Assembly: GCA_016182655.1 (NCBI GenBank)
Contig: JACPGB010000013.1
Span: 1 to 38,263 of the forward strand
Direction of reading: 5' to 3'
Length of the DNA stretch: 38,263 nucleotides
Source of the DNA: Deltaproteobacteria bacterium
GTDB lineage: Bacteria; Desulfobacterota; GWC2-55-46
In this document: piece by piece, positions 30,664 to 38,263 of the stretch
How positions within the stretch are numbered: the first letter of the stretch is position 1
Layout of the letters: the number at the start of each line of letters is the position of its first letter
Notes under the pieces: model-generated
What the model was told of the DNA's origin: nothing
The model's database searches: none
The model's input: only the letters and a program-made list of their open reading frames with translations
Program-made: the position numbers and the translations under genes

Positions 30664-32646
30664 ATGGCATATCTTAAATCCTTAAACCCCCTCCAGCGCA
30701 AGGCCGCGACATACGGCAAGGGGCCCATGCTCGTGCTCGCGGGCGCCGGTAGCGGCAAGACAAAGGTTCTTACCTCGAGGATCGCCCATCTTGTCATCGA
30801 GAGGAAGATCGAACCCGGGAACATCCTCGCCGTCACCTTCACGAACAAGGCGGCGGGGGAGATAAAAGAACGGCTTGAGAAATTGATCGGGGACAGGACG
30901 GAAAAGATCTGGGCAGGGACTTTTCATACCATCGGACTCCGGATAATAAGGGAAGAGGCGAGTCTGCTGGGCCTTAAGTCCAACCTGACCATCTACGACG
31001 ACGAAGAGCAGACATTGCTCGTCAATTACGTCATGTCCGAGCTCTCGATCAGCAACAAGGATTTGCCGTACAAGACGGTGCTTTGGGAGATAAACCTCGC
31101 GAAGAACAACTGTCTCGCGCCTGACGAATACGCGAGGAAGAGCGAGTCCGACCTGAAGGCCGTCGTCGCCCCGATATACAAGGCCTACCAGAAGAAGCTT
31201 ACTTCCATGAACGCGGTCGACTTCGGGGACCTCATCTGCAAGCCGATACAGTTGCTCCAGTCGAACGAGCTTGTCCTTAAAAAATACCGGGAGAAGTTCT
31301 CTTACATCCTGATAGACGAGTACCAGGACACCAACAGGTCCCAGTACATACTTACGAAGCTCCTCTCATCCGGGCAGATGAACCTCTGCGCCGTAGGCGA
31401 CCCGGACCAGTCGATCTACGGCTGGAGGGGGGCGTCCATCGAGAATATCCTGAAGTTCAAGGAGGACTACCCCGAGGCAATCACGGTAAAGCTCGAACAG
31501 AATTACCGATCGACAAGGAACATCCTCGGCGCGGCCAACTCAGTGATTGCGAACAACGAGGACAGGATAGAGAAGAACCTCTGGACTCAAAACGACCTTG
31601 GAGAGCCCGTTGCGTACGAAGAAAGCCTCAATGAAACCGAAGAGGCCCGGTTTGTAGTCAAAAACGTAAAAAAGCTGATGTCAACGGACGCGGCAGTCAG
31701 GTTCAAGGACTTTACGATCCTCTACAGGACCAATACGCAGTCGAGGGCCTTCGAGGAGTTGTTTTTTGAGGAAGGCATACCGTATACGATAATCGGGGGC
31801 TTTAAGTTCTTCGACAGGCGGGAGATAAAGGACGCGCTCGCGTACCTTAAGGCGATACTCAACCCGGACGACTCGCTCAACTTCTTGCGGATAGTGAACG
31901 TGCCGCCGAGGGGCATCGGAAAGGCGACGCTTGAGAGGGTACACAAGATAAGCGGCGCGCACAACTTGACGCTTTACGAGGCGTTCAGGAAGGGAAAGCG
32001 GGATAATATCTTCGGTGAGAGCGCGAACGACTTCATAGGCACTTTCGAGATGCTCCGGGCAGAGGCCTCGGAGATGCCCTTGCATGAGTTCGTCGGAAGG
32101 GTCCTCGACATCACCGGGTACGAGGACTTCTGGGCGTCGAAGAAGACCGAAGAGGCGGACGTGCGGGTCAAGAACCTTCAGGGCCTTGTCGCCTCGATAA
32201 AGAATTATGAAGCGACCCACAAACGAGCGACCCTCGGCGATTATCTGAACCTCGTCTCATTGATGAGCGACGCCGACCAGCTTGAAGACAAGCACAACAG
32301 GGTGACTTTAATGACCATACACTCCGCCAAGGGGCTCGAGTTTCCGTTCGTCTTCATGGTGGGGATGGAAGAGGGGCTCTTTCCCCATAAGAGGTCGATC
32401 GACGACGAGACCGTCGAAGAGGAACGCAGGCTTTGCTACGTGGGGATGACCCGTGCGAGGAGGCGGCTCTTCCTTCTTTCAGCCAAGAACCGTAGCGCGG
32501 GCAAGGAGGTCTCCTCGCAACTGCCTTCGAGGTTCATCGCGGAAATCGACCAGGCATTCGTAAGCAGGAAAGAGTATATCCCGGCAGGGACGGCAAAGGA
32601 CCATATAGAGGCGATAAGACGGCTACTGAACCCCGTGCAGGGCTGA
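30664..32646 (+). CDS. UvrD/PcrA/Rep-family ATP-dependent DNA helicase
   Basis: The 660-residue superfamily 1A 3'-5' helicase has motif I AGAGSGKTKVLTSRIAHL (27-33), motif Ia VTFTNKAAGEIKERL, motif II DEYQDTNRSQY, motif III VGDPDQSIYGWRGA, motif IV LEQNYRST, motif V TIHSAKGLEFPFVFMVGMEE and motif VI EERRLCYVGMTRARRRLFL, all intact. Such enzymes unwind DNA in nucleotide-excision and mismatch repair or clear protein roadblocks at forks. The length is close to Rep/PcrA and the C-terminus lacks a long extension, so I leave the exact orthologue open. It is followed after 23 nt by the NlpC/P60-like gene. Confidence 0.95.
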   Translation: MAYLKSLNPLQRKAATYGKGPMLVLAGAGSGKTKVLTSRIAHLVIERKIEPGNILAVTFTNKAAGEIKERLEKLIGDRTEKIWAGTFHTIGLRIIREEASLLGLKSNLTIYDDEEQTLLVNYVMSELSISNKDLPYKTVLWEINLAKNNCLAPDEYARKSESDLKAVVAPIYKAYQKKLTSMNAVDFGDLICKPIQLLQSNELVLKKYREKFSYILIDEYQDTNRSQYILTKLLSSGQMNLCAVGDPDQSIYGWRGASIENILKFKEDYPEAITVKLEQNYRSTRNILGAANSVIANNEDRIEKNLWTQNDLGEPVAYEESLNETEEARFVVKNVKKLMSTDAAVRFKDFTILYRTNTQSRAFEELFFEEGIPYTIIGGFKFFDRREIKDALAYLKAILNPDDSLNFLRIVNVPPRGIGKATLERVHKISGAHNLTLYEAFRKGKRDNIFGESANDFIGTFEMLRAEASEMPLHEFVGRVLDITGYEDFWASKKTEEADVRVKNLQGLVASIKNYEATHKRATLGDYLNLVSLMSDADQLEDKHNRVTLMTIHSAKGLEFPFVFMVGMEEGLFPHKRSIDDETVEEERRLCYVGMTRARRRLFLLSAKNRSAGKEVSSQLPSRFIAEIDQAFVSRKEYIPAGTAKDHIEAIRRLLNPVQG

Positions 32647-32669
32647 ACAGGGCTCTACGATAAGGAGCA

Positions 32670-33287
32670 TTGGCAATCGGGCTCAATCAGGTACATCGTC
32701 TGGATACCATAAATACCTACTCGATAAACGGCGCGAGGCTCGCGACCGGCGACCTCATATGCACGCATGACGGCGGGCCGTCGCCAAGGCTCCCGGGCTT
32801 GTTGTGGGGGCTCGTCGGGCTCCTGATCCCCGGCGAGGTCGACCACATAGCCGTATACGTCGGGCCGGGCGGGAGGTGCGTCGAGGCCGGCGGCAGGTTC
32901 AGGATAAGGAAGTTCTCGGCGCCGGAGACCTGGGACGGCGGAAGGATGTATAAGGAGAGGGGCTTTGTCGATTCGTTTCTCGGCGCGGCTTACCCGCTCG
33001 CGGGAAGGGGTCTGACAAAGGCGCGGGAAAAGGAGATACGGCTGAGCGTCGCGGACTACTGCCTCAGGCAGGCCGAGGCCGGGAAATATTACAACTTCAA
33101 TTTTTTCGACTCGAATACCGAAAAGAGGTTTTACTGCAGTCAGCTCGCCTACAAGGCCTACCTTGAAAACGGGATCGACCTCAATACCGGGAGGCGTTTT
33201 CTCGGCATTCCCGGGACGGAGCCTATTATATTCCCGCAGGAGATCTGGGACGCCTGCGCCAATGAGCGCGGAAGGTGTTGTAGATAG
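32670..33287 (+). CDS. YiiX/YebB-like permuted NlpC/P60 cysteine hydrolase
   Basis: The 205-residue protein has the circularly permuted NlpC/P60 order, His before Cys: ARLATGDLICTHD, then EVDHIAVYVGPGGRCVEAGG (H59, E72), then KRFYCSQLAYKAYLENGIDL (C156 as nucleophile). Members cleave amide or ester bonds in cell-wall peptides or lipids; no signal peptide is seen, so it may act in the cytoplasm or on the inner leaflet. The start is a TTG with AAGGAG only 2 nt away, an unusually short spacing. No better in-frame start exists before the domain, so the first residues are uncertain. It converges on the S24 regulator. Confidence 0.82.
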   Translation: MAIGLNQVHRLDTINTYSINGARLATGDLICTHDGGPSPRLPGLLWGLVGLLIPGEVDHIAVYVGPGGRCVEAGGRFRIRKFSAPETWDGGRMYKERGFVDSFLGAAYPLAGRGLTKAREKEIRLSVADYCLRQAEAGKYYNFNFFDSNTEKRFYCSQLAYKAYLENGIDLNTGRRFLGIPGTEPIIFPQEIWDACANERGRCCR

Positions 33288-33355
33288 GCGGTTAGCGGTT
33301 AGACCGGGAAGGGCCCTGAAGATGGGGCGGACACCCGGGTCTTAAGCCTGAAGGG

Positions 33356-34021
33356 TCAATAGCTCTGGTACAGCCAGACGACCTTGCCTATTACGAACTG
33401 CGTGCTCAGGTCCCCGGCATAGACAGCCGTGTGGGGAAAAGTCGGGTTGTCGGGTTTTAAAACCACCTTGTCGGGGTGGATGAAGACCCGCTTGATGCTA
33501 ACGCCCTCGAAGTTCAGCCACACGGCGTAGATGTCGCCGCTAATGAGCCGCTTGTCATTGACGTCCACCCCGACGGTCGCGTCGTGGTGGATATTCGGCG
33601 CCATAGCCTCGCCCCTTACCCTCAAGGCCAAGGGCCCTTTCACATAATCCTTTTTCGGGACCATCACGCTGTCCATGGGGTCTGTGCCGGGAAAGTTATC
33701 CGGGCCCCCCGCGGACAGCATGTCATAGACCTTTACGCAGACGAAGTGCTCTCCGAATGCGGCCCTCGGCTCGCAGGCGTGTTCGGTGTTGATCATGTCG
33801 TAGCTCGACATGGGCCCTGAGCCGGTAAGGAGCCAGTCGAGCTTCACCCCGCCGATAAAGGAGATCTTGCGGAGCGCCGTTATATCCGGGTTCCGTTTGT
33901 CCTTTTCGTAGTCGCTAATAGTGGCCACCCTGTTGAAATCAAGCCTCTTTGCAAATTCCGCCTGATTGACTTTCAGGATCTCCTGCCTGACATAGCGTAT
34001 TCTTTCACCGAGGGTTGACAT
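33356..34021 (-). CDS. Phage-type HTH/S24 repressor with catalytic Ser replaced by Ala
   Basis: Residues 1-70 form an XRE-type helix-turn-helix (NQAEFAKRLDFNRVATISDY, EKDKRNPD). Residues ~95-221 form an S24/LexA-CI peptidase domain. VKVYDMLSAGGPDNF holds an Ala-Gly pair (104-105) at the usual self-cleavage site, and VSIKRVF keeps the catalytic lysine (K177). However the nucleophile motif, normally GDSMxP, reads RGEAMAP with Ala at 139, so RecA-induced self-cleavage should be impossible. It would be a non-inducible repressor or a ligand-responsive regulator. It is divergent from the CI-type gene at 34223; no Shine-Dalgarno is evident. Confidence 0.88.
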   Translation of the reverse strand: MSTLGERIRYVRQEILKVNQAEFAKRLDFNRVATISDYEKDKRNPDITALRKISFIGGVKLDWLLTGSGPMSSYDMINTEHACEPRAAFGEHFVCVKVYDMLSAGGPDNFPGTDPMDSVMVPKKDYVKGPLALRVRGEAMAPNIHHDATVGVDVNDKRLISGDIYAVWLNFEGVSIKRVFIHPDKVVLKPDNPTFPHTAVYAGDLSTQFVIGKVVWLYQSY

Positions 34022-34035
34022 AAAAATACAGTTGG

Positions 34036-34077
34036 GCGTAAAGTTTCACTTGACATTTATACGCAGTAGCGTAAAAT
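34036..34077 (+). promoter_or_regulatory. Divergent promoter/operator between the two phage-type regulators
   Basis: Plus-strand promoter TTGACA (34050-34055), 16-nt spacer, TAAAAT (34072-34077). Half-sites GCGTAAA at 34036-34042 and 34069-34075, with an inverted TTTATACGC at 34056-34064, surround it, so a repressor bound there would cover the -35 and -10. A transcript would have a leader of about 140 nt containing an AGGAGG...CCTCCT hairpin. Confidence 0.5.
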
Positions 34078-34222
34078 CATGTGATGCTCTTGGTAAGAAG
34101 TTCAGGAGGTCTTTAAACATACAAGATTTTGGAGTCCTCCTTATAGCATTTAGCCGTCTTTCAGTCAATACGCAACCGGAAAAAAAAGATAAAAATATAA
34201 CGAAAGGGGTTTTGAGCAGGAG

Positions 34223-34675
34223 ATGGCCGTTAATTATTCAAAGATATTTGACAGGATGCTCAAGGCGGGCGGGTTGAAGAACGGGTCTCAGCTGGCTAAG
34301 GCCCTTGGCGTCTCTCCGCAGGCGGTCTCTAATTACAAAAAAAGGGGGGAGTTGCCTGCGAGCCTCATTTTCAAATTCGCGGAGACGTACAGCGTCTCTA
34401 TCGACTGGCTCCTTAACGGCACGGCCAACACCGGGCGGATGACGGAGCTCGCGAAACCCGCGTACGCGCTTGAAGCGGACGACTATTATTCCGTCGAGAG
34501 GACCGACAAGCCCGAGTGCCCGTCGAGCATAAACGACCTCATGATGCTCACGCCGGACGAGATCATCTACGTAGGTAGGCTCCTTAAGGTACTCCGGGGC
34601 CCGGAAAAGTACGTGCCCGCCGTAAAGGTCTGCATAGACTCGTTTTTAAAGGCGGGGGAGAAGCCGAACAGTTGA
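34223..34675 (+). CDS. CI-repressor-type HTH protein
   Basis: In this 150-residue protein, residues ~5-65 match the phage CI repressor helix-turn-helix domain (FDRMLKAGGLKNGSQLAKAL, GVSPQAVSNYKKRGELPASL, SVSIDWLLNG). The rest (about 70-150) is a small acidic and helical region without an S24 peptidase, so it is a short repressor or a Cro-like antagonist of the divergent S24 protein. AGGAG directly abuts the ATG and AAGGGG lies further upstream, so the start is a little uncertain. No other phage genes are near; the pair may be a domesticated switch. Two terminators follow. Confidence 0.82.
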   Translation: MAVNYSKIFDRMLKAGGLKNGSQLAKALGVSPQAVSNYKKRGELPASLIFKFAETYSVSIDWLLNGTANTGRMTELAKPAYALEADDYYSVERTDKPECPSSINDLMMLTPDEIIYVGRLLKVLRGPEKYVPAVKVCIDSFLKAGEKPNS

Positions 34676-34682
34676 GAGGGGC

Positions 34683-34706
34683 GCCGCCTTAGGCGGCCCT
34701 TTTTTC
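34683..34706 (+). terminator. Intrinsic terminator after the CI-type gene
   Basis: GCCGCC TTA GGCGGC stem, then CCTTTTTTC on the plus strand. Confidence 0.85.
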
Positions 34707-34725
34707 GAGACCATGAGACAGGCGA

Positions 34726-34758
34726 GGGCGGCCCTTCCGAGAGGGGCCGCCCGTATTT
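34726..34758 (+). terminator. Second terminator-like hairpin
   Basis: GGGCGGCCC (34726-34734) pairs with GGGCCGCCC (34744-34752), followed by GTATTTTT. It may back up the preceding terminator; its T run is on the plus strand, so it is less suited to the convergent permease gene. Confidence 0.65.
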
Positions 34759-34787
34759 TTATGTGCCGCGTCCCCTTTCAGAACCCA

Positions 34788-36743
34788 CTAAACCCTCACC
34801 CTTATCGGGAGTATCACGGTCGTTATCCCGCTCCACTGAAGTCTCCGCTGTATCGCGAACGCCGTCTCGTTATGGAGCATCTTGTGGTAGAACTTCTCCA
34901 GCCTGAAGGTGAGCTGTCCGGTAAAGACCATTATCCTCGGGAACTCGCTTGCAAGGGCCTTGCAGGCCTTTTCGGCGCTTTCGACTACGTCGGTCCCCTT
35001 GTCCATCCTGTAATCAGCCGGGAAACCGAGTTTCCGCGCCAGCGTAGCGTACTTCCCGAGCGACTCCTTCACAGAGGCCTCGAGCCTATCGAGCTCTTCC
35101 GCGCCCTTGAATGTGCCTGAGTCGATGACCGCGATGGAGACGAAGATGATGTTTTTCATCTGCGGGAAGTTCGTTGCGGTCGACAGGAGCGTGTGTATCC
35201 CGAACCCGTTGTAGCCGGATACCAGTATCACGGCCGTCGGCTCCTTGGGGTTTACCGGCTCGGAGTTTACGGGCCCGAAGACCGGCATGTTCATGAGCAT
35301 CTCGTCCAATTGGGCCGTGCCCTTTTCGACCTTCCTGTAGTGGCTCTTTATGGTGTAGCACCCGGCGATAACTACCGAGGTTATAAGGAGCGTCACCCAT
35401 CCGCCCTCCATGAACTTCTCGTACGATGTCACCAGGAGTATGGTGACGCAGAGGACGAACCCCACCGCGTGTACGGAGAGGTGGCGGAGCCAATGAGGGT
35501 CGGATGAGCGCCTCTGGATAAAGAGGCGCGCCATGCCGAGCTGGGAAAGGGAGAAGGTGAGGAAGACGTTGATCGAGTACATGACGACGAGGGCGGATAC
35601 CGAGCCGTTGGTATAAAAGAGCAGAACAAGTGCCGATACTCCCATGAGAACTACCCCGTTCTGCATCGACAGGCGCTCGGACAACGCCGAGAACCTGTGC
35701 GGGAACCATGAGTCGACCGCCATGTTCGCCATGACGCGGGGGCCGTCGACGAAGCCGGTCTGCGCGGCTACAAGGAGGAGCGCGCCCTCGGAGAAGATGG
35801 TTATGAAGGATATGAGCGGCCCACCTGTCCAGTCTCCGTAGAGGGCGTCGGCGAGGACCGCGTTCAGGGTCCTCCCCTCGACAGGCGCGATCCCGACGAG
35901 GGGGTACGATACGAAGAGCACCCCTGCGGTGAACGCGAGGGACACGGCCATGTACGCCATCGTGCGCTTCCCAGTCTGCACCCGCGGCTCCCTCATTATC
36001 TGGAGCCCGTTCGAGACCGCCTCTATCCCGGTGTAGGTGCCGCCCCCGAGCGAGTACGCACGAAGGAGTATTGCGAGCACCCCCGTTGCGCCGATCGTCG
36101 AGAGGTCGGCCGATAGGCCCGAGCGGAAGCCGTGGATAAGCGCGCCGAACCTGTCGGAGTGCGTATAGAGCCCGTCGAGCAGGAGGAGGGCGTGCGTGAT
36201 TATGAAGGTAAAGAATATCGGGGCGAGGACGGCGATCGATTCTTTCACCCCCCTGATGTTCAGCACTATGAGGAATACGATGAGCAGGGCCGCGAACGGG
36301 AGCTTGAACTCGTGATATCGAAGCGGCAGGAAGCTCCATACGGCGTCGGCGCAGGAGGCGATGGAGACGGTTATGGTGAGGACATAATCGACGAGGAGGG
36401 CGGACCCGGAGGCGACCCCCGGCTTTTCGCCGAGCATCCGGGAGGCGACTATGTAGCCGCCTCCGCCGTATGGGAAGTGCTCGATTATCCTCGTGTACGC
36501 GTAGGAGATGACGAATACGGTAAATACCATCATCCCTGCGATGACGAGCGAGAGGTAGGCGTGAGAGCCGAGCGCCTTGAATGCCTCCTCGGGGCCGTAG
36601 GCCGAGGAAGACAAGCCGTCCGCTCCGAGCCCTATCCACGCAAGCACCGGGATGAGCGAGATCTTGTGGAAGACGGCGGCGGTCACCGGCTTCGGCTCGC
36701 CGAAGAGCCTTCTTTTTATACCCTTGCGCCTGTCCTCTTCCAT
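34788..36743 (-). CDS. APC-superfamily permease with C-terminal cytosolic domain (KimA/amino-acid-permease-like)
   Basis: The 651 residues have about 12 membrane helices between ~28 and ~470. Segments such as LAWIGLGADGLSSSAYGPEE, FPYGGGGYIVASRMLGEKPG and SLGGGTYTGIEAVSNGL are the substrate-site loops of APC transporters. A soluble C-terminal region of about 170 residues (VILVSGYNGFGIHTLLSTAT, KNIIFVSIAVIDSGTFKG, VMVFTGQLTFRLEKFYHKML-like) resembles a USP-type nucleotide-binding fold. Related proteins include potassium importers of the KimA group as well as amino-acid permeases, so the substrate is uncertain. AGGGGG lies 4-5 nt before the ATG. Confidence 0.85.
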   Translation of the reverse strand: MEEDRRKGIKRRLFGEPKPVTAAVFHKISLIPVLAWIGLGADGLSSSAYGPEEAFKALGSHAYLSLVIAGMMVFTVFVISYAYTRIIEHFPYGGGGYIVASRMLGEKPGVASGSALLVDYVLTITVSIASCADAVWSFLPLRYHEFKLPFAALLIVFLIVLNIRGVKESIAVLAPIFFTFIITHALLLLDGLYTHSDRFGALIHGFRSGLSADLSTIGATGVLAILLRAYSLGGGTYTGIEAVSNGLQIMREPRVQTGKRTMAYMAVSLAFTAGVLFVSYPLVGIAPVEGRTLNAVLADALYGDWTGGPLISFITIFSEGALLLVAAQTGFVDGPRVMANMAVDSWFPHRFSALSERLSMQNGVVLMGVSALVLLFYTNGSVSALVVMYSINVFLTFSLSQLGMARLFIQRRSSDPHWLRHLSVHAVGFVLCVTILLVTSYEKFMEGGWVTLLITSVVIAGCYTIKSHYRKVEKGTAQLDEMLMNMPVFGPVNSEPVNPKEPTAVILVSGYNGFGIHTLLSTATNFPQMKNIIFVSIAVIDSGTFKGAEELDRLEASVKESLGKYATLARKLGFPADYRMDKGTDVVESAEKACKALASEFPRIMVFTGQLTFRLEKFYHKMLHNETAFAIQRRLQWSGITTVILPIRVRV

Positions 36744-36864
36744 TTACCCCCTGTACGCTTTCGAGGCCCCGCGGTCCAGCCAGACACCACGGCATAATAG
36801 ATAAAGGATAGCAGATTTGCCATGGACCGGCATTGCCGCCCTGGATAAAGGTATTTTCCTTGGC

Positions 36865-36893
36865 TTGACTCTACTTAGGGGACAGGTTACATT
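36865..36893 (+). promoter_or_regulatory. Possible slyD promoter
   Basis: TTGACT (36865-36870), a 17-nt spacer and TACATT (36888-36893), upstream of slyD. The -10 matches only 4 of 6 consensus bases. Confidence 0.4.
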
Positions 36894-36957
36894 TGAGATA
36901 GGAAATAAATCGGGATGCGGATCTGAATAGCCTGCCTGTAAACGGTTATCTGTCCCC
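36878..36957. repeat. GGGGACAG...CTGTCCCC inverted repeat in the slyD leader
   Basis: GGGGACAG at 36878-36885 is complementary to CTGTCCCC at 36950-36957, and the adjacent GTTAC/GGTTAT partly extends the pairing. The ends resemble GGGGACAG-type REP palindromes found near TnpREP/RAYT transposases in other genomes; no such gene is in the window. Confidence 0.5.
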
Positions 36958-36986
36958 ACCCATATACAAAATAAGGAGGGGCAACA

Positions 36987-37439
36987 ATGGCACAGGCAAA
37001 AAAAGGCGACCATGTGAAGGTGCACTACAAGGGCACCCTCGAAGACGGGTCCGAGTTCGACGCATCGTTCAACCGCGAGCCCATCGAGTTCACCCTTGGG
37101 GAAGGCATGCTGCTCCCCAGGTTCGAGCAGGCCGTCGAAGGCATGGATGAGGGCGAGACGAGGAATATAAAGATCCCGGCGGAAGAGGCCTACGGGCCGT
37201 ACTTTCAGGACCTTGTGATAGAGTTCGAAAAGGAGCAGTTCCCGCCCGACCTCGACCCCAAGATAGGCGAGCACCTCGAGCTCCAGCAGGAGGACGGGTC
37301 CTCGACGGTCGTAAAGATAGTGAGCATCTCCGGCGACAAGGTGAGCCTGGACGCTAACCACCCGCTCGCGGGCAAGGACCTCCTCTTTGAGATAAGGCTC
37401 CTGGCCGTAAACACATGCTGCGGAGACCATTCGCACTAA
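36987..37439 (+). CDS. slyD: FKBP-type peptidyl-prolyl isomerase SlyD
   Basis: The 150-residue prolyl isomerase and chaperone has VKVHYKGTLEDGSEFDAS at its start, EFTLGEGMLLPRFEQAVEGM and the insert-in-flap chaperone domain between about residues 70 and 125, ending with DANHPLAGKDLLFEIRL. The C-terminal CCGDHSH is a short metal-binding tail; SlyD proteins bind nickel and help hydrogenase maturation, although this tail is much shorter than that of E. coli. AAGGAGG lies before the ATG. A very strong terminator follows, so it is a single-gene unit. Confidence 0.95.
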   Translation: MAQAKKGDHVKVHYKGTLEDGSEFDASFNREPIEFTLGEGMLLPRFEQAVEGMDEGETRNIKIPAEEAYGPYFQDLVIEFEKEQFPPDLDPKIGEHLELQQEDGSSTVVKIVSISGDKVSLDANHPLAGKDLLFEIRLLAVNTCCGDHSH

Positions 37440-37450
37440 GGTTTTTATAG

Positions 37451-37483
37451 GCGCGCGCGGCCGCAAGGCCGCGCGCGCTTTTT
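37451..37483 (+). terminator. Very strong intrinsic terminator after slyD
   Basis: A perfect 12-bp GC stem (GCGCGCGCGGCC at 37451-37462, complement at 37467-37478) closed by a GCAA tetraloop (GNRA class) and followed by TTTTT. Confidence 0.95.
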
Positions 37484-37780
37484 AATTTATGTACGCCTTT
37501 GCTTTTTGCATTTGCGCCCTGCCGGGCTTTTTTTCGGCATGGGGCTTCGCTCCCTCCGCCCTCCCCCTCCCCGCTCGGCGCGGTGCCAGAGTTCTTCGGA
37601 AGCTATAGCGGTAGAGGTAAACGAATCGCCTTCGATACGGACTTTGCCAGTCCGGCGAGGACCGCTCGCCTCTTAGAGCGCTGTCGAGCCTTTTTACTTC
37701 CTCGGCTCGCTCACTAGACTTCCTCCCTTAAGGTCGCTCACCTTGGGGAGTTTTGAAAAACAAAAAAACCGCAAAAAGTT

Positions 37781-37864
37781 CCCCCTCTCCCCTTGTGGGA
37801 GAGGGCCGGGGTGAGGGGGAGTTTTTCACCCTCCCCTTTTCCCCTCCCATCAAGGGAGGGGAAG
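37781..37864. repeat. Two A-type hairpin repeats
   Basis: CCCCCTCTCCCCTTGTGGGA with GAGGGCCGGGGTGAGGGGG, then CACCCTCCCC...CCCATCAAGGGAGGGG. The 699-base gap 37440-38138 contains the terminator, these hairpins, the palindromes at 38041-38126, and a region (37500-37740) of GC-rich sequence in which I see no gene. Confidence 0.7.
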
Positions 37865-38040
37865 TTAAGAGACGAGTTTTTGTTCTGTTTTTCTAACACA
37901 CGGGCGCATGGCGGAGAGCGCCTAAGGGCGGCCGGGGTGAGCGAGCAGGGGGAGGATAGACGCGCGAAGCGCGCAAGATGGCCTTTGGCAAAAATGATTT
38001 AAATAGTCAGACCAGCCGCTGTCGGGCTACGAATTAAAAA

Positions 38041-38126
38041 GGGTTCAGGTTGCAAACCTGAACCCGCAAAAGGTGCACATTCTCAGAAGTACCAATTCCA
38101 ACTACGGCGGGTTCAGGTTTGCAACC
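38041..38126. repeat. GGGTTCAGGTT palindrome and truncated second copy
   Basis: A perfect 11-bp stem (38041-38051 with 38055-38065, loop GCA). A second left half, GGGTTCAGGTTTGCAACC (38109-38126), is cut off exactly where the insertion sequence begins. Confidence 0.8.
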
Positions 38127-38127
38127 A

Positions 38128-38263
38128 GTACTGTCCGGTTAAAAAAGCGTAGCTTGCAACGGCTCTTCTCTGAAGGCCCTTAGTCGTTCTGGTTTAAGGG
38201 TCAGGATGTCCACGAGGGTCTTCCGGTCGAAGAGCGTTTCACGGATGACGCGGCTTAGGTTCA
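38128..38263 (-). mobile_element. Insertion sequence, one end only (continues past the window)
   Basis: The outer end begins at about 38128 with TACTGTCCGGTTAAA, which looks like a terminal inverted repeat, and a transposase C-terminus starts within it. The other end and any target duplication lie outside the window. Confidence 0.55.
38139..38263 (-). CDS. Transposase, C-terminal 40 residues (IS4-like), 5' part outside window
   Basis: An open minus-strand frame enters from the right edge and ends at TAA (38139-38141). It reads NLSRVIRETLFDRKTLVDIL, then TLKPERLRAF and REEPLQATLF. The pattern '..L..TLF.K..L..LL ... NQ/LQxxLF' at the extreme C-terminus, with the stop codon inside a TACTGTCCGG-type end, recalls IS4-family transposases of the DUF4372 group. 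The fragment is too short for certainty about the family, but a transposase is the best reading given its position at an IS-like terminus. Confidence 0.5.
   Translation of the reverse strand, partial: NLSRVIRETLFDRKTLVDILTLKPERLRAFREEPLQATLF

Noticed and set aside
33356-34675. A prophage
   Set aside because: Only the two regulator genes look phage-derived; there are no integrase, structural or lysis genes nearby.
37499-38002. Short open frames in the right-hand intergenic region
   Set aside because: Low-complexity, Pro/Arg-rich translations of GC-rich repeat DNA without a ribosome binding site.

Overview
The window looks like a stretch of chromosome from an uncultivated, probably anaerobic bacterium of the Desulfobacterota/'Deltaproteobacteria' type (Nitrospirota is a possible alternative). 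The grounds are a recO-glyQ order, a CobA-HemD fusion, an AhbD-like heme synthase next to classical hem genes, a very heme-rich multiheme cytochrome, and GC-rich coding DNA with many palindromic intergenic repeats. This placement is an inference from gene content; no rRNA is present.

Layout. 1-1.8 kb: the tail of recO, glyQ (without glyS beside it) and a small membrane protein, closed by a bidirectional terminator. 1.8-3.8 kb (minus): a secreted alpha/beta hydrolase, an RDD membrane protein, and a small protein carrying an exact 60-bp internal duplication. 3.9-16.6 kb: a tetrapyrrole region on the minus strand in two blocks. One block is cobA-hemD, hemB and ahbD, with its own promoter and terminator. 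The other is a broken precorrin-2 dehydrogenase gene, ccsA, hemA and hemC. Between them lie a DUF2269-like membrane protein, arfB (plus strand), an AT-rich lipoprotein gene, a recent tandem gene duplication, and several hundred bases of hairpin repeats. 16.8-20.9 kb: a LapA-like protein, an orphan DNA methyltransferase, a thioredoxin-like [2Fe-2S] ferredoxin and an exported FG-GAP protein. 20.9-22.6 kb: tRNA-Met(CAT), an HTH-nucleotidyltransferase/HEPN toxin-antitoxin pair with a recognisable promoter and operator, and a small orphan CRISPR array framed by inverted hairpin repeats. 22.6-27.8 kb: a helical exported protein, a cytochrome b-like membrane protein, a 26-heme cytochrome c and a membrane-anchored FeS/FAD oxidoreductase. 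28-37.5 kb: a small ORF, uup (ABC-F), a UvrD/Rep helicase, a YiiX-like NlpC/P60 hydrolase, a divergent pair of phage-type regulators (one lacking its S24 catalytic serine), an APC-type permease and slyD. The right edge enters an insertion sequence.

How the genes fit together. The hem genes make uroporphyrinogen III. CobA diverts it to precorrin-2, and AhbD would finish the siroheme-dependent route to heme, although AhbA/B/C are not in the window and the local precorrin-2 dehydrogenase is disrupted. The heme would feed CcsA-assisted cytochrome c assembly and the cytochrome b/26-heme cytochrome module.

The most notable points are: (i) the 26-heme cytochrome built from five triheme repeats, beside a cytochrome b and an unusual FeS/FAD oxidoreductase; (ii) the CRISPR mini-array bracketed by a 29-bp inverted repeat; (iii) several structured dispersed repeat families, including a three-hairpin composite of about 144 bp in five copies and a 121-bp element whose ends co-vary; (iv) the internally deleted precorrin-2 dehydrogenase; and (v) the HEPN/MNT operon with its ATGGATA operator.
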